From Lasiosphaeris hirsuta (taxonomy: Eukaryota > Ascomycota > Sordariomycetes > Sordariales > Lasiosphaeriaceae): a DNA stretch of 64,000 bases. Position numbers and translations under genes: made by a program. Below are positions 21,900 to 32,212 of this stretch, one piece after another. The notes beneath the pieces were generated by a model. The model ran no database searches. It saw only the letters and a program-made list of their open reading frames with translations, and was not told the DNA's origin. Location of the stretch: NCBI GenBank assembly GCA_030549175.1, contig JAUKUA010000001.1, forward strand, positions 7,316,001-7,380,000, read 5' to 3'. The first letter of the stretch is position 1; each line of letters opens with the position of its first letter.

Positions 21900-22172
21900 T
21901 CACGAGGAGGTAGTGACAACCCGTTTGCTCGACCGCTCATAGACCACGGGCCGCTCGCTCCGGTAGCTTGTCACGCTCGCCCGCGGGCTGTGCGTCGTGT
22001 ACGTCCGCGTCGCGTGGTAGCTCGACCGCGGCGGCGAGACGGACGAGTGGTGGTGGTGGTGGTGGCCGCTGCTGTGGTGGTGGTCTGAGGTGTGGTGGTG
22101 GTGGCGGCGCACGGGGATGATCTCCTCGTGGTAGTAGTACTTTTCGTCCTTTCTGCTGTCGCCGAAGCACAT
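21900..22172 (-). CDS. Small histidine-rich protein of unknown function
   Basis: A 90-residue single-exon frame beginning MCFGDSRKDEKYYYHEE. The ATG context gccaaaATG is a good fungal initiation context. About 16 of 90 residues are His, in clusters of 4, 3 and 6 in the first half. The second half is rich in Ser, Arg, Tyr and Thr and ends VVTTSS. No signal peptide or membrane segment. I recall short MCFG-initiated proteins in other Sordariomycetes but cannot name a family. The clusters could bind Zn, Ni or Cu, which is inference only. The GTG/CAC codon run at the DNA level is a simple repeat, so length may vary between strains. Confidence 0.6.
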   Translation of the reverse strand: MCFGDSRKDEKYYYHEEIIPVRRHHHHTSDHHHSSGHHHHHHSSVSPPRSSYHATRTYTTHSPRASVTSYRSERPVVYERSSKRVVTTSS

Positions 22173-23569
22173 TTTGGCGGATTTTGGGGGGTTGTGTGAT
22201 ATTAGAGGGGTGGTTGTGTGACAAAAGCCGAGGTGGGTGACGGGACTAAGGCGTTCCCAGAGTGTATTATATTTGTGTTGGGTAGAATATGAGGCTCGCG
22301 CTGCAGTTCCGTGTAGGGAGATATATAAGGCTCTGATGCTTAATAGAGGAGGCGAGAAACTAGACCTGACGACCAAGGGGGCCAGTGGCGAGATATATAT
22401 CATCCGTTACCAGGCAAGGCCAGCCCCTCCAAAACACCTGCGTCATGCACGGCCAGCGCCGACCAGCAGCATCAGCGCAAAATCTCCACGGCATAGGTAG
22501 GGATGATGATCTAAGCCCACACGCCCACTGGCACTCCATCATCTTGCTTCGAGGCATGGATCACACCCCCAACCCTCCAAAAACCCTGGTGGAGACTTCG
22601 AAACGACCCTGGGTGCAGCCTCAACCCCCCGTGCCCCCGAGAGAAAACCAAGATCAGGCTATACCTACCCGCCTTGGTTCCGCCGTATAGCACAGGGGAT
22701 TGGCCCGCGACCGGTGGTACAAGGTAGCTTGGTGATGCAACACTGTGCCAGGGGTTGGAGTGACAGCATTTTCGTTTTCGCGGCCAGCCATGACGACGGT
22801 CTTGGCAAGCCCGCCCTACGCAGCGGTCATGCTCTAACGTTTTGTCTCGGCCCAAAGAGCCTAGCCCAGACCCTGCACCCCTGCACTGCCTGCCGTGCCC
22901 AAGGTGTAAGTTGTAAAATACTCTAAAGTCGTCGTTGAGATAGAAAACAATAAGCGCACTCGGAGATTCAATGCCCAAACCAGGGTAACTCAGGCCGGAG
23001 AAAACGCTTTCATCCCGTCCTGCAGGGCAATGCAGAAAAACCTGCTGCCTAGAGTGTAGTCGAAGTCGAGACGTCAGGCTAGCGCATACTTTGACTTGGC
23101 TGCCGTACCGGTAGAAACGACGGTAACCTTTTGCCGACACTGACAAACATTCAAGAGCATACCTGCCCAAGGCGTCTCGGGCCGTTGGATGCCTCACGAA
23201 TGCCCGCGTCGTCGACCTGCAGCCCAGCAGGCTTTGCAGAGACGTCACAGAAGGCTCCGGCCCGAACTTGTGAATAAGACCGGCGTCTTTCACCAAGTTC
23301 CGTAGGCAGGCTCTCGATAAGGATAATGATTTAGGACGGAGTGCTGCTGATTCGCTTTGAGAACTGGCAGTGCATCACCAAGCGCATCACGGCTGCAAAC
23401 CTAAACCGCTCAGCCTAAACTCGCTCCATTCGTTACAAGTCCATCATCGCATTGCTTTTCAGTTCCCAAGACCATAATGTGGTGATACATAGGTACAATA
23501 TAAAAACGGGAAAACCGAAAAATCAAGGCCGTCCCTCCAATCCTTTTGTGTTACAATTCCCCGTCTAGT
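22173..23569. other. Intergenic region without supported gene
   Basis: About 1.4 kb between the His-rich gene and the 3' end of OST1. A 261-codon minus frame (23296-22511) contains no ATG apart from a non-standard TTG start, and its translation has no domain. It is rejected as a gene. Confidence 0.5.
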
Positions 23570-25140
23570 TCATTTCCTCTTGGACGAAAAGCTGAAATCC
23601 AGGCTGCCCAGCACCCATGTGCTCACGAATACTACCAGCGCGCTCCCAAACACAACCAGGGGTTTGCGGAGGCGCGCCGCGAGTGGGAGGTCGTACGAAA
23701 CCACGAGCTCACGCTCCCGGAAGTCATCAACCAGGTTGCGCGCCTTGATGATTAGAGCGGTCCGCCCGATGGTGTCCAGGAAGGTCTGGTGGATCACCAC
23801 GCTGGCGTCCGTAATAGAAATCTCGGGGATGGTCGTGTGATACTTCACATTTCTACAGAGAATCATTAGCGAAACGTTACATCTGGTAAAATCAAAGGTC
23901 TCGCCAACGTACTCGGCGCCCTCGGGCAAAACCACGCGAACCCGAACGTTCTCATACTCGACACCCTCGACCTGCTTCGGGCCCTCGAGGAAGGGAACGT
24001 TCAGAACATAGCCCCCGCTCGCGGTTGCGCGAACGAAGTTCTTCGCATCAGAGTTCCACCCGATGGTGAAGGGGTACTTCCAGCCGCCGAAAATCGGGTA
24101 CCGCGGCTTGATCTCGAGAAGTGCCTCGCGCTTGTTGCTTCGGAAGCGAGACGTCGATACGTTACCAATTACATCCGTATAGTAGGGATCGGCGCTGCCG
24201 ATGCGCAGTGGGAACTTGAGTTCCTTGAGCGCATGCGTGGTCGGGTTGTAGTAGTTCGCCTGCGTCCACTTAACCCGGTTGAAAAGGCTCGAGAGGTTGG
24301 CACCATGGTGGTACAGCGTATAGCGTTCTTCGAAAGCGACGTTCCCGCCCCAGTGGCTAACCTCGATGTCGCGCTGCAGCTCGGAAATGTGCGTGACGGG
24401 CTTATTGAACTCGAACCGGACCTGGACCGGCTCGACAGCGCCAGCGGGCTGCTCGGTAAAGGGGCCGTAGGTGAGCTTGGAGCCTTGCTTTTGCGGGAAC
24501 TCTTTCACATCTCCGCTTCCAGGAAGTCTGGTGTAATCGGGGATGGTAGAGGACGGGAACTTGACTTCGGTCTTCTGCTTCAAGGTGGCATAGGCCGAGG
24601 GAAGGTACGCCGAGAAAGAGTATGCGAGGAACTGGATATCGTCCTGCTTAATGGAAGCTGGGAGAGGCTTGTAGGCGTCGAGGAAGTAATATGTGATTCC
24701 TAGTGTTTGCTGCACGCCGGCCTTTAGGGGGGTGGGAAGCTGGATGCGAAGGTACAGAGTGTCACTATCCTCAGTTAGACATGATTGCAACCAACTATCA
24801 TCAATCAAACCAACCTTTCTGGGTCCAGTTCAACCGTCTGGGTGGAAAAGGGTCCAGCGCTGGCATCCTTGCGGTCCTTCACCTCGACGCCACCCAACCG
24901 CGATACCTGATCGGCCGTGAAGGGCAGATAGTATTCATCTTGAGGCTCCTTACTAATGTTTTCTATCAAGACATTGACGTTCTCCTTGACATAGTTCTTC
25001 TCGACCGATATGACGTGCACGAGATTAGTGTTCTTGAAGACCTGGGGCGGCGTGAGAAGGGCCGTGGTGCTTTTGGCTGCGCTGGGGGAAACGAGGGCCA
25101 CGAGGGAGAGAGCGGCAGAGAAGACTGCCGACGTCTTCAT
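23570..25140 (-). CDS. OST1: Oligosaccharyltransferase alpha subunit OST1 (ribophorin I)
   Basis: Three exons (25140-24815, 24764-23913, 23852-23570) give 486 residues, close to the usual 470-490. An N-terminal signal peptide (MKTSAVFSAALSLVALVSP) is followed by the lumenal ribophorin I domain (GITYYFLDAYKPLP, VEVSHWGG-like IEVSHWGGNVAFEE, FTIGWNSDAKNF). A C-terminal membrane segment LVVFGSALVVFVSTWVL ends in a basic KRK tail. OST1 is a non-catalytic subunit of the ER complex that transfers the oligosaccharide to Asn in NXS/T. Intron 2 (60 nt, GTACGT...CTAATG...TGTAG) has a length divisible by three and no stop, so unspliced reading adds 20 residues. Removing it restores LPEGAENVKYHTTIPE. Confidence 0.93.
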
Positions 25141-26384
25141 CTTGAAAAGGAAGGGGGAAAAGCGACGGTCATCAACTGTTGATGCGCCGAGCTGGGCAAT
25201 TGGGGAGCCCTCACGACAGAATAGAAGTGTTGGGCGTCGAGAGAGGTGGTGGTGGATTTGTACCGTCAGTCAACAGCCCTGTCAAGCATCACCGTGGCCT
25301 CTGGCAGACGCCGTCTCCAAAAAGCTTACGTTGCTGAAAGACCCCTGTCCGCCCGGCCCTGGGCTCGAGCTTCCTTGCGCTGAGACGGCCGGAGTAATTG
25401 GCGCCGTTATTCCGTCGTCAAGTGGAGACGGGAGCTTCCGAAGGATGCCCCGCCATTGTGGAACCGACGTCAGCCGCCCGGCACTCACCTTGTCTCCGCC
25501 TTCTGTCTCCATCATTTACTAGCTCCATTGCAACATGAGACGGAAACTTGGAATATGAAGGGGTGTCACGTCATGATCCGATACTGTTATCTGCAGCACT
25601 TTTCATTAACATGAGACTGATAGAGCTCTCGGCATCTCCATTTCACGCGATGATAAGCCGCTGGAGGACATCATTGAGTCGTTGGTCGCCTGGTGGTGTG
25701 GGGTGGTTGATTCAGACTTGATTGCCCCTCCCTCAGAATCTTCAACTGATCATAATAGAGTCAAACAACTGGGTGGCTTAATAATAGTCACGCAGTTAAA
25801 TTGAGGGCATAGACGGACGATATGCTATACAAGGTGGAATTTATAATGATTTTCAAGCTGGCTTACCATATACCAAACTAGAGTGAATTGAGAATTTTAT
25901 GGCCGTTGAGTTGAACATCGGGCACCGAACCGTCTGTTTCCGTAGTGTAGTGTAGCACAACCCCGACTCGGCCATGGCTTTGGGTCTCCATGGATCATCG
26001 CTGGATTGGACTGGGGAGGCAAGGTGACTTGATTGGATTCCCACTTCACCACTATTCTCGCACCTTAGCTCAGCACCCGCTCGGCATTAAGCCCGTTCAC
26101 CCAAAATGAGCGCCATAAACTCTGAACTGTATCGCAGTCGTACCTAACCTAAACTCAAATACTTCATACCAGCCCTAGCTCTCTCGTTGTGGCTAAATCT
26201 CATTAATCACCTGTCACCTATCGCCCACACAGCTTCATTTGCAGGTTCCAGAAGGGAAACCACTACATAGGGCCACGAGAAAAAGGATTGGCGGAATTTC
26301 CAGAAACAAGAGAGCCAAAAGAGCCTCAATTTTCCCCAGCCGACAACTTGACAACCTGACGGAACTACCCAAATAGCGCGCACC
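25141..26384. other. Divergent promoter region between OST1 and hexokinase
   Basis: About 1.24 kb between two divergent start codons. No additional gene was recognised and no motif stands out. Confidence 0.5.
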
Positions 26385-28896
26385 ATGGTCGGTCTCGGTC
26401 CCAAAAAGCCCCCTTCCAGAAAGGGCACCGGTACGTTTGTCTGCAATTGATAAGACCCGTCTTTGACCCCTCCTTCCCAAATCCCGCCAGCGGCGGCACA
26501 CCAAAACGCACCCAACCTCATCAGGTCAGGGTAGGCATCTGCTCGCGCGACACCTCCTCTGCCGCGTTTCGCGTACGGCGGGAGCGGCAGTTTGGTTGTC
26601 TTTCGTATCCCAGAGATCGCCCCATTGCACTCTCTTCCCACGCGTCGTATATACACCCCAAGGAGGGGAAGGTGCAAAGGGGGGGGGGGAGGAGGGGGGG
26701 GGGCAGATCCCTCTTGTCTGCAGGGACCAAGTGGTTCACGGTCGTTCTTGCTTTGCTCTGTCCCACGCTGTCTGTGTGTTCCCTGGGCTGCTTGCCGCCG
26801 TTCAGCGAGCATTCAAGCGGGAGGTCTTGAAGCCATTGCATAAAACCTAAATCTATCAACTAAATGAAGCTCCCAACGTGACATCACCAATCCCTTTTGA
26901 ACATTCTCTCCTGCTGTCCTTTACCTAGCCTTCTCTCTTCACTTGTCTTCCAATTGCATCCTATTCCTATTAGACACTGGCGCAGTAGTTGGCTTCGTAT
27001 GCTCTGCTGCTAGCCCTGGTACCACATCTCGGATCCTTTCAAGTTCTTGTTAGCCCGGAACAAAGGTGCCAAGTCATGTCGGCTTTTGGCAAGCTCAGAA
27101 CCCTGCTGTCCTACTCGGACCGTCATCCGCCCCCCCTTACCAAGAGCCGTGCCTACCACCACCACCACCGCAGTAACCAGTCAAGCCGAGAGGGCAAGAC
27201 TTTGTGTCCTCTTACCTCCAACCATTTTACTGACTATGGAGGCAGGCTCGTTCGTCGATGTCCCCAAGGACCTCCTTGGCGAGATTGAGCGCCTCGAGAA
27301 GCTCTTCACTATCGACACCGCGAAGCTCAAGCAAATCACCGATCGCTTCGTAGGGGAGCTTGAGAAAGGTTGGTTGATAAGCACCCCAATAACACTAGGT
27401 ACCCAACTGACTCTGCAGGCTTGAGCAATGAGGGGGGAAGCATTGTAAGTTCTCGTGTCTTTGCTCGACCGCCAAGATCAATTGATTGATCCAATCGCAC
27501 AGCCCATGAACCCAACATGGGTGATGTCATTTCCCAACGGCTATGAGACGGGCACGTTCTTGGCCCTGGATATGGGCGGCACGAATCTTCGTGTCTGCCA
27601 GATCACCCTAACTGAGCAAAAGTCCGAGTTCGACATTATCCAATCCAAGTATCGACTCCCCGAGGAGCTCAAGACTGGCGATGCCGATGAGCTCTGGGAG
27701 TACATCGCCGACTGCCTGATGCAGTTTATCGAGACTCACCATGGTGACACATCCAAGTTGGAAAAGCTTCCTCTCGGTTTTACTTTTTCGTACCCTGCCA
27801 CGCAGAACTACATCGACGAGGGCATTCTGCAACGTTGGACAAAGGGTTTCGATATCCCCGGCGTCGAGGGTCACAACGTTGTTCCTATGTTTGAGGAGGC
27901 CTTGGCGCGAAGGGCAAGACCAAGTCTACCCCTGATCGTCTGCACCAAGCTAATGCTGTGTAGGGAGTTCCCATCAAGCTGACCGCCCTGATAAACGACA
28001 CAACTGGCACTCTTATCGCCTCGGCATATACCGACACTAAGATGAAGATCGGATGCATCTTTGGCACAGGGTGCAACGCTGCCTACATGGAAGACTGCGG
28101 GTCTATCCCCAAGCTCGCCCACCTTAATCTTCCACCAGAGACACCAATGGCGATCAACTGTGAATGGGGAGCCTTCGACAATGAACATGTCGTCCTGCCT
28201 CAGACTCCCTACGATGTCATAATCGACAAGGACTCACCTCGCCCGGGCCAGCAAGCATTTGAGAAGATGATTGCGGGTTTGTACCTCGGAGAGATTTTTC
28301 GTTTGATCATGGTTGACCTCCACGATAACCACGAGACGCACATCTTTGCTGGCCAGGACATCCCCAAGCTCCGGAAGGCATACTCACTTGATTCGTCTTT
28401 CCTTTCCGCCATCGAAGAGTATGCCACCATATCCCTCCCAGTAATAGTCTTGACTAACTTAGCATACTGCAGGGACCCCTTTGAGAATCTGTCAGAGACC
28501 GCCGAGCTCTTCCAGAGCAAGCTGGACATCCGCGCCAACGGACCGGAGCTTGAACTTATTCGTCGCACGGCCGAACTGATTGGAACACGCGCTGCCCGCC
28601 TCTCGGCCTGCGGTGTTGCTGCCATCAGCATCAAGAAGGGCTACAAGACATGCCATGTCGGTGCGGATGGGTCCGTCTTCAACAAATATCCACACTTCAA
28701 GGCCCGAGGCGCCCAGGGCCTGCGTGAAATCCTCGACTGGCCTGAGAAGGAGGACCCCAAGGCGGATGACCCCATTGAGGTCCTGGCTGCCGAGGATGGA
28801 AGTGGTGTTGGAGCTGCGCTCATTGCTGCTCTGACCCTGCAGCGTGTTCAGGCTGGTAATATGCACGGTATTCTGCACCCTGAGAACTTCAAGTGA
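26385..28896 (+). CDS. Hexokinase
   Basis: Six exons: 26385-26430, 27246-27368, 27419-27444, 27503-27913, 27964-28418, 28473-28896; 494 residues with all phases matching. The N-terminus MVGLGPKKPPSRKG is encoded by the tiny first exon and matches filamentous-fungal hexokinases. The phosphate-binding loop is LALDMGGTNLRVC, the sugar-binding region is LGFTFSYPATQNYIDEG plus RWTKGF, then KLTALINDTTGTL, GCIFGTGCNAAYME and the adenosine motif near EDGSGVGAALIAAL. It phosphorylates glucose and other hexoses at C6 in the cytosol, and orthologues of this class also take part in carbon signalling. Intron 1 is 815 nt, very long for this genome. Intron 4 (27914-27963) starts with GC rather than GT. Without removing it the frame stops after a few codons. 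Confidence 0.95.
26431..27245 (+). other. 815-nt first intron of the hexokinase gene
   Basis: Runs from GTACGT at 26431 to GGCAG at 27245. It contains a G-rich run (about 26678-26704), CT-rich blocks and CACCAC repeats near 27158. A 201-codon minus frame inside it has no domain. Its length suggests regulatory content or an alternative promoter, but no motif proves this. Confidence 0.75.
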
Positions 28897-29259
28897 AAAG
28901 TATGCGTGTAACTTTGGGTTGTGATTCACTATGTTTTGCTTCGTCCCGTTTCTTTATGACCGCGTTACGTGGGGACGAGCACTGATAGGGGCTAGTTATG
29001 TATTTCAAATACTTTGACGGGCTGCTTAATAAGTGTTGTGACCTAGACGTAGAGCGAGAGATAGAAATTGAACAGTTTCCTTTATCGGTCTTCAGGTTGT
29101 GAAATCCCAAGTCGGTTATCTTTGGCAATCGGATGAAATTACCTTAACCGTGTGATAGAAGAATCCCCCGCATATCCTTTACACCATGCAGCTTTACAAT
29201 ATTTTCATTACATAAATCATCAATCATCACACTAGACCAGACAGCTCCTAGCATCAAAA

Positions 29260-31895
29260 TCACACCCCGTCACCCCATACTCTCTCAACCATGACAACGT
29301 GCCCCCCATGCGTCAGGTACACCGGCTCACCACTCCTACTTTCAAAGTCTTCTAACACGGGCAACGACCGGATCTTCGTGAGACGTGCGCCATCGCGGTC
29401 AAGGAACCGCCTCTCCTCCTTTAGTAGGAGCCAGTGAATCGTCATCCCCACTGGTCCGCTTTTCCTGCCGCGGCGGTGCCGGACGAACTCGGGGTGGATC
29501 GTGATTTGCCCGGTGGTGTAGATGTGTTCTGTTTTGGAGGGGATATCGAGACGGAGGGTGGCGGGACGGCCACGGAGGAGGTGGACCGTAGTGGTGGTGG
29601 TGGTGGTGGTGGTGTTGGTGGGTTCGGCAAGTTTTTTTTGGGAGGCGGGGGAGGGGTTGGTGGTGGGGGGGTTATTCCTGGGGCGGATGGATAGCGTGCT
29701 TGTTGAGGGGTGGGTGAGGGAGGATTTCCTGGCGAAGGGAGACTTGGATAGGATGTCTTTGACGGACCGCCGGTGTACCGGTGGGTCCATGGATGCTGCT
29801 AACTTTGAGGGCCGGGGCTGTGGAGGGGATGGGTCTGTGGGCGAGGGGTCTTGGACGGGCCGTGCCGGCGCAGGTGGTTCTTGAGCAGGTGGGGCTCCGG
29901 TGGGCAGGTCACTTATGGGGGGCTCCTGGAGAGGGGGTTCATGGATGGGCGGCTCTTGGACAGGAGGCTCCCTAATGGACGGGTCACCATCGAATGGTTC
30001 CTTGACATGTGGCTCTTCAGTTGACGGCTCCTCACTGGACGGCTCCTCACTGGACGGCTCCTCAACGGGCGGCTCCTCAATGGGTAGCTCCATGACGGAT
30101 GGCGCCTTGGCTAATGGCTCTTCATTGATACTGACTTTCTCTGCTTCTGCTACAGGGGTCTCGGTCACCAAGGGCTGCTTCTCGAGGAGGTCCTGGATTA
30201 TAGCCTCCACGAGATCCAAGGCGGGAACAAGCTCAGGGGTCGGTGGTTGTGGGGATTCAAGGGCTAGGTTCTCGGTAGCTGACTTCAGCAGCGGCTCAAC
30301 CTCCCCGGCCTGCCGGCCTTGTGGAGGCTCAGGACTCAAAGGGTGTGGTTCGAGCTTCCTGGGTACCTCGCAGCCGGTTATCGCTTTCGGCAACGGCGTG
30401 TTAGACCTGCTGATACCCTTGGCCTTTACTGCCTGATCTCCGTGCGCAACACTCGCCAAGGTCGACGTAGAACTCAAGATGGGGAAGAGGGTGCTCTCGT
30501 TAGGAAAATGTGTTGCTATTGGCTTGGACGCAGACATCGTCTCGCTGATAGCGGTCCTGATGTCCCATTCGAGAAAGGAATTGAGCTGAGGCCGGAGTTT
30601 CTTGAATGCAGGAATATTTGGGAGTCGCCAACCATGATATAGTCGGCCATGGGTGCTAGGGATGTGGAATTGACCATGAGAACGAAATAAAAGATCGCAA
30701 AGGTAGCAGACATCCTTATTGGAGCAGATGACGCGGGGTTTGTTAGCGGTGGGGTGAAGCTCGTAGTAGGCGACGATGAGCACCTCTGCGTGGATCTTGG
30801 ACTCGTTGACAACAACCTTGACGGCGGACTTGAAAGCTTTTGTGCCCTCTGCAAGGGAAACCCCAAGCTTTCGACACACAGTCTTCGCACCAGCAGGTTG
30901 TGCTACGCCCCGCTGGCATTCTAACAAGCGCTTCTTGAGACAGCAATCCGCAGAAAGCATTTGGCTCCTTTTGAAACATTCTGGAGGGAGTGAAATGGGT
31001 ACTACCTCCACGTTCTTGAAAAGGTGCGTTTTCTTTGCTAGCTTGAAGAGATATTGCGAATACTCTCGGTATCTGGCGAGCTTCCCTAGGCGACGCACGA
31101 CGCCTTTTCCGGTGTCTGGTTGTAGCTTTTGGCTCGGGATGCCCGAGAGGATACCTGGCAAATCGAAAGTCTCGGTAAGCTGCGAGGTTGTGACTATGAT
31201 GCGTTTGAGCTGAGACCCTAGCGTGTCCTTCCGACAAAGTTCGTGCTGGTTGATGAAACTAAGGAGCTCATTGGCCTTGCTGATAAGTGACTTGGTTTCG
31301 GGTCTCGAGTTCTGTCCAGAAAAGTGTTCGCGAATAGTAGCAATGACGCTCTGGAACACCGAGCCGATTGGATTCCTGCTCTTCGCAAGTCCAACATCAA
31401 CTCGCCGAGACCCCATGCGCGAGAGAATGCGATTTTGGCACATTTCAACTATGGCATCAAGGACCTTGTTTTCCAGGAGTGTGTCATTTTCTAGACGTTG
31501 CAATCGTAAGTTGACGAAAACATAATTGCTTTGCACGACGCACCCGTGTTGACCTTGGAGAGCAAGCCAAATATTTCCTCAAGACCGGCTTGGATTTGTT
31601 GCAGAGTCACTTCTCCTGATGAATGGTCCAACTTGTTGATGGCGATGAGCACCCGGGTACCTTTTTCGGCGGGCAACTCTTCGATGCACGTGGCCACCAC
31701 ATGTTGTGAGTCGTCTGATATGCCAGCAAGGAAAGCGATTGTTTTCGCCAAGTCAGCTTCGCGCTTCAGCGACAGTCTTCGTTCAGGGTATTGGTGGGTT
31801 TGAACAGAGGGGAGATCGTAGGCTTTAGGAAGAATCGGAGTCTTATTGAGATAAGACAGGAGAGCAATATTCTCAACAAGAGCAACTTCTGACAT
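29260..31895 (-). CDS. Fungal deaminase-superfamily protein (OTT_1508-like)
   Basis: Two exons (31895-31544, 31490-29260) joined by a 53-nt GTGCGT...CTAG intron give 860 residues. The N-terminal 330 residues are mostly helical, with a Lys/Arg-rich part. The zinc-dependent deaminase signature follows: IHAEVLIVAYYEL (His351, Glu353) and CSNKDVCYLC (Cys379, Cys382), with HIPSTHGRLYHGWRLP behind. This arrangement is that of the OTT_1508-like deaminase group common in filamentous fungi. Substrate is unknown; nucleoside or nucleic acid is inferred from the superfamily. Residues from about 560 to 710 are a Glu/Pro repeat region with EEPSSEEPS-type and EPPxxEPP units, then a poly-Thr run. A folded-looking C-terminal block (KTEHIYTTGQITIHPEFVR to the end) follows. 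It is transcribed in tandem with RMT2. Confidence 0.75.
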
Positions 31896-32212
31896 TTTCA
31901 GACCATCGAGTCAAACGAAGCCGCGATAGCATTACGAGATGGAAGAGAGGCCAGCCTCATCGGAAACAGCAACATGTTGGCCGATGTACGCTTTTTGGGG
32001 CACTAGACACTTGACCGGGCACTTGACCAGACACTTGAGGGGCATCCTATGTCCGGAGGCTGCGGTTGGCCGTGATGCGCGGCCATCTGCTATTTGCGGG
32101 GCTTCCTGCGTCGAGGCCTACAGCTGCCCGCGGGGCCCGCCTCGCCACTTCGAGACGGTCTCAAATGCAGTTGGTTACACGAATGAGAGTCGAGTATCGA
32201 AGTGCCTCTCTA
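31896..32212. other. Short intergenic region between deaminase-like gene and RMT2
   Basis: About 320 bp: the promoter of the deaminase-like gene and the 3' flank of RMT2. It contains a short tandem repeat, cacttgac, near 32008-32036. Confidence 0.5.

Noticed and set aside
22511..23296. 261-codon open frame on the minus strand
   Set aside because: It starts at TTG, contains no ATG, and its translation shows no domain; the region reads as intergenic.
26207..26812. 201-codon minus frame antisense to the hexokinase first exon and intron
   Set aside because: Lies across a splice-supported exon and intron of hexokinase; low-complexity Pro run and no domain.
31491..31536. Deaminase-like gene beginning at the open frame start (31536) instead of 31895
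   Set aside because: That start reads the last part of an intron; the 53-nt splice joins an upstream 117-codon exon in phase.
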